Positions 62,507 to 64,000 of a stretch of 64,000 nt of DNA are shown here, piece after piece. The notes beneath the pieces were generated by a model, which did no database searches, was not told where the DNA came from, and saw only the letters and a list, made by a program, of their open reading frames with translations. The stretch is taken from contig NZ_AP023257.1 in NCBI RefSeq assembly GCF_016756595.1, positions 2,062,001 to 2,126,000 on the forward strand, in the 5' to 3' direction. The translations under genes were made by a program, and so were the position numbers. Within the stretch, counting starts at the first letter, position 1. The number at the start of each line of letters is the position of its first letter. This DNA is from Mesorhizobium sp. L-2-11. Its GTDB lineage: Bacteria; Pseudomonadota; Alphaproteobacteria; Rhizobiales; Rhizobiaceae.

Positions 62507-63079
62507 TCATACGCCATAATCAGCATTTTGCTTGAAGTCGTAACGCATGATCGGGCGGCCGGGCACCCTGCGGGCGACGACCCTGAACCCGGCGCGAGCG
62601 AAGGTGGAAGCGTAGCCGCTGCCGGAAGCACTCGGCGATACGTCGGCATCAAAAGGATAGGCCTCAAGCGCAGGCGCGTCCGCGCGCCTTGCAGCTTCCA
62701 GCGCCGCTGCGATCAGGTGGGATGTGACGCCTTGCCGGCGGTATGCCTTTCGCACGTAGAGGCAGGACAGGGACCAGACCGGCGCGTCATCCACCCGCTT
62801 GAGCTGCCACAGCCGATCGAGCCAGGGCACGGCATTTCGCGGCGTCACCTGGCACCAGCCGACAGCAGTATCGCCGTCGAAAGCGAGTACGCCTGGGGAG
62901 GGACCATGCTCGACGGCTCGCCGGAACGCAGCCTTGTTTTCCTCGCCTGGTCGCTTTCGATAAGAACTGCCGATCCGCCCGTACATGCACCAACAGCGAC
63001 TGCAGACGGCGCTCTCACCGAACAGGTCTTCGAGCGCGGGCCACAGATCTGATGTCAGAGGGCGAGTGGTAAGTTTCAT
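62507..63079 (-). CDS. GNAT-family N-acetyltransferase
   Basis: A 190-residue GNAT: the acetyl-CoA loop is in VRKAYRRQGVTSHLIAAALE, with the beta-bulge segment WSLSCLYV before it, and a conserved CSRCWCMYGR near the N-terminus known from one GNAT subgroup. ATG 63079 follows AAGG at good spacing; GTG 63097 is an alternative. The acceptor is unknown. Confidence 0.88.
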   Translation of the reverse strand: MKLTTRPLTSDLWPALEDLFGESAVCSRCWCMYGRIGSSYRKRPGEENKAAFRRAVEHGPSPGVLAFDGDTAVGWCQVTPRNAVPWLDRLWQLKRVDDAPVWSLSCLYVRKAYRRQGVTSHLIAAALEAARRADAPALEAYPFDADVSPSASGSGYASTFARAGFRVVARRVPGRPIMRYDFKQNADYGV

Positions 63080-63191
63080 GTCGGTTGCCTTCGTCACTCA
63101 CTGTGCGCAGTTTAGCACTTGGCGGCGTGCGCGTTGACGCGTCAGTGCCATCCCGATACGGGAGAAGATCGATATCGAGGGGACTTTGCGC

Positions 63192-63587
63192 ATGGTGCAA
63201 TACGCGGATGGGCGGCCGATTGGCGATCTGACGCTGAGGACCTTGGCGATGCCTTCGGACGCCAATGCGGCGGGCGACATTTTTGGCGGCTGGGTGATGG
63301 CGCAGATGGATCTGGCCTGCGGCATTCGCGCCGCCGAGCGCGCCAAGGGCCGCGTGGTGACGGCAGCGGTGAAGGAAATGTCGTTCGCCAAAGCGATGAA
63401 GATCGGCGACACGCTGTGCATCTATACCCATGTCGAGCGCGTCGGCCGCACCTCGATGACGCTCAAGGTCGAGGCTTGGGCGCAGCGCTACCTCTCCGAC
63501 CTGATGGAGAAGGTCACCCACGCCGACTTCGTCATGGTGGCGCTGGACGGCGAAGGCAAGCCGAAGGCGGTTCCGGCGGAAAGCTGA
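63192..63587 (+). CDS. acyl-CoA thioesterase, YciA-like hotdog protein
   Basis: A 131-residue hotdog-fold thioesterase: LRTLAMPSDANAAGDIFGGW carries the catalytic Asp, and KEMSFAKAMKIGDTLCIY and THVERVGRTSM follow. ATG 63192 has AGGGGA upstream. YciA enzymes hydrolyse diverse short and medium acyl-CoAs. It diverges from the GNAT gene. Confidence 0.92.
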   Translation: MVQYADGRPIGDLTLRTLAMPSDANAAGDIFGGWVMAQMDLACGIRAAERAKGRVVTAAVKEMSFAKAMKIGDTLCIYTHVERVGRTSMTLKVEAWAQRYLSDLMEKVTHADFVMVALDGEGKPKAVPAES

Positions 63588-63633
63588 GTTACCTTCTCCC
63601 CTTGCTGCCGCAAACCCTTGCGGCGCAAGAGTT

Positions 63634-64000
63634 TCAGGCATGTATCTCATCGAACTTTTCGCGCGCGGCCTTGACCCGCTCGGTGTTCTTGCGCGCCCAT
63701 TCGCCGAGCGCGCCGACCGGCACGAGCAGCTCGTAGCCAAGGTCGGTCAGCTCATAGTCGACGCGCGGCGGAATGGTCGGAAACACGGTCCGGGTGACGA
63801 AGCCGTCGCGCTCCAGACCGCGCAATGTGGTGGTCAGCATCTTTTGCGAAATGCCGCCGACGGCGCTGCGCAGTTCGTTGAAGCGCAGCGGCCCGTCACC
63901 GAGCTTGCCGACGACGAGCACGGTCCATTTGTCGCCGACGCGCTGCAGGATTTCCGAGATGGCGCGGCAGTCCTCGGTGCGGTGCGGGTGCCTTGGTATC
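63634..64000 (-). CDS. HxlR-family transcriptional regulator, partial (5' end beyond the window)
   Basis: The minus-strand frame runs off the right edge; 121 codons are visible. It shows the HxlR pattern CRAISEILQRVGDKWTVLVV, then LRFNELRSAVGGISQKMLTT (helix-turn-helix) and RTVFPTIPPRVDYELTDLG (wing). The conserved N-terminal Cys (CRAI) may respond to oxidants or electrophiles, as in some relatives. It converges with the thioesterase gene. Confidence 0.93.
   Translation of the reverse strand, partial: IPRHPHRTEDCRAISEILQRVGDKWTVLVVGKLGDGPLRFNELRSAVGGISQKMLTTTLRGLERDGFVTRTVFPTIPPRVDYELTDLGYELLVPVGALGEWARKNTERVKAAREKFDEIHA

Noticed and set aside
1..64000. tRNA or rRNA genes
   Set aside because: I looked for T-loop-like and acceptor-stem patterns in the larger gaps and saw none; a covariance-model scan would be needed to exclude them fully.

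Overview
The window looks like a chromosomal segment of a Mesorhizobium-like member of the Rhizobiales. This rests on high GC with strong third-position GC bias, a Rhizobiales-type order (lgt / COG1565 methyltransferase / pgeF / M24 protein / prs; rplY / pth / ychF / two MaoC proteins; petABC followed by apt), a BA14K-family protein, and several families of rhizobial intergenic palindromic repeats. No rRNA, tRNA or CRISPR array was recognised. The genus is an inference from gene content, not from a marker comparison.

Layout. 1-5600: trmL, then a tandem pair of ABC exporter half-transporters and a small helical protein. 5600-12750: an accessory-looking locus with a 1537-residue protein (class III cyclase + STAND-type NTPase + membrane segment + about 16 WD40 repeats) flanked by diverged direct repeats, facing a membrane-bound CadC/TolB-like TPR regulator. 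12900-14770: a small exported protein and two cupins. 14987-18600: cytochrome bc1 operon petABC with a terminator, then apt. 18767-25031: two MaoC proteins, corA, an intact IS4-family insertion sequence (perfect ends, 9-bp target duplication) sitting inside an older palindromic repeat, ychF, pth and rplY. 25633-27875: divergent MFS exporter and AraC regulator. 27979-33776: prs, a lipoprotein, a metal-ligand-poor M24 protein, pgeF, methyltransferase and lgt, all on the minus strand.

33951-37507: ubiK-, ybjN- and csaA-like genes, a broken SnoaL-like gene, a small exported protein and a glycosyltransferase whose C-terminus is encoded by a repeat. 37710-41556: sensor kinase, PetR-like response regulator and PetP-like MarR regulator (with a 35-bp palindromic operator candidate), divergent from ilvE. 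41702-50000: many small genes (metallo-hydrolase, BA14K, two cold-shock proteins, a two-domain Kazal-type lipoprotein, a TPR-sulfotransferase, an orphan HigA). 50237-55597: a frame-disrupted ABC-F gene, a hypothetical protein, and a 1082-residue UvrB whose long extensions contain in-frame copies of intergenic repeats. 55709-64000: an exported protein, a CapA-like phosphoesterase, a lipid kinase, an enolase-superfamily dehydratase with a GMC oxidoreductase, a GNAT, a thioesterase and a partial HxlR regulator.

The strongest leads are (i) the cyclase-STAND-WD40 protein as a possible ligand- or phage-sensing cyclic-nucleotide switch, (ii) palindromic repeats that have entered coding sequence (uvrB, a glycosyltransferase) and have themselves been hit by an IS, and (iii) a near-perfect operator in front of the petP-like gene. 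All coordinates and motifs were read by eye; no search or alignment program was run.
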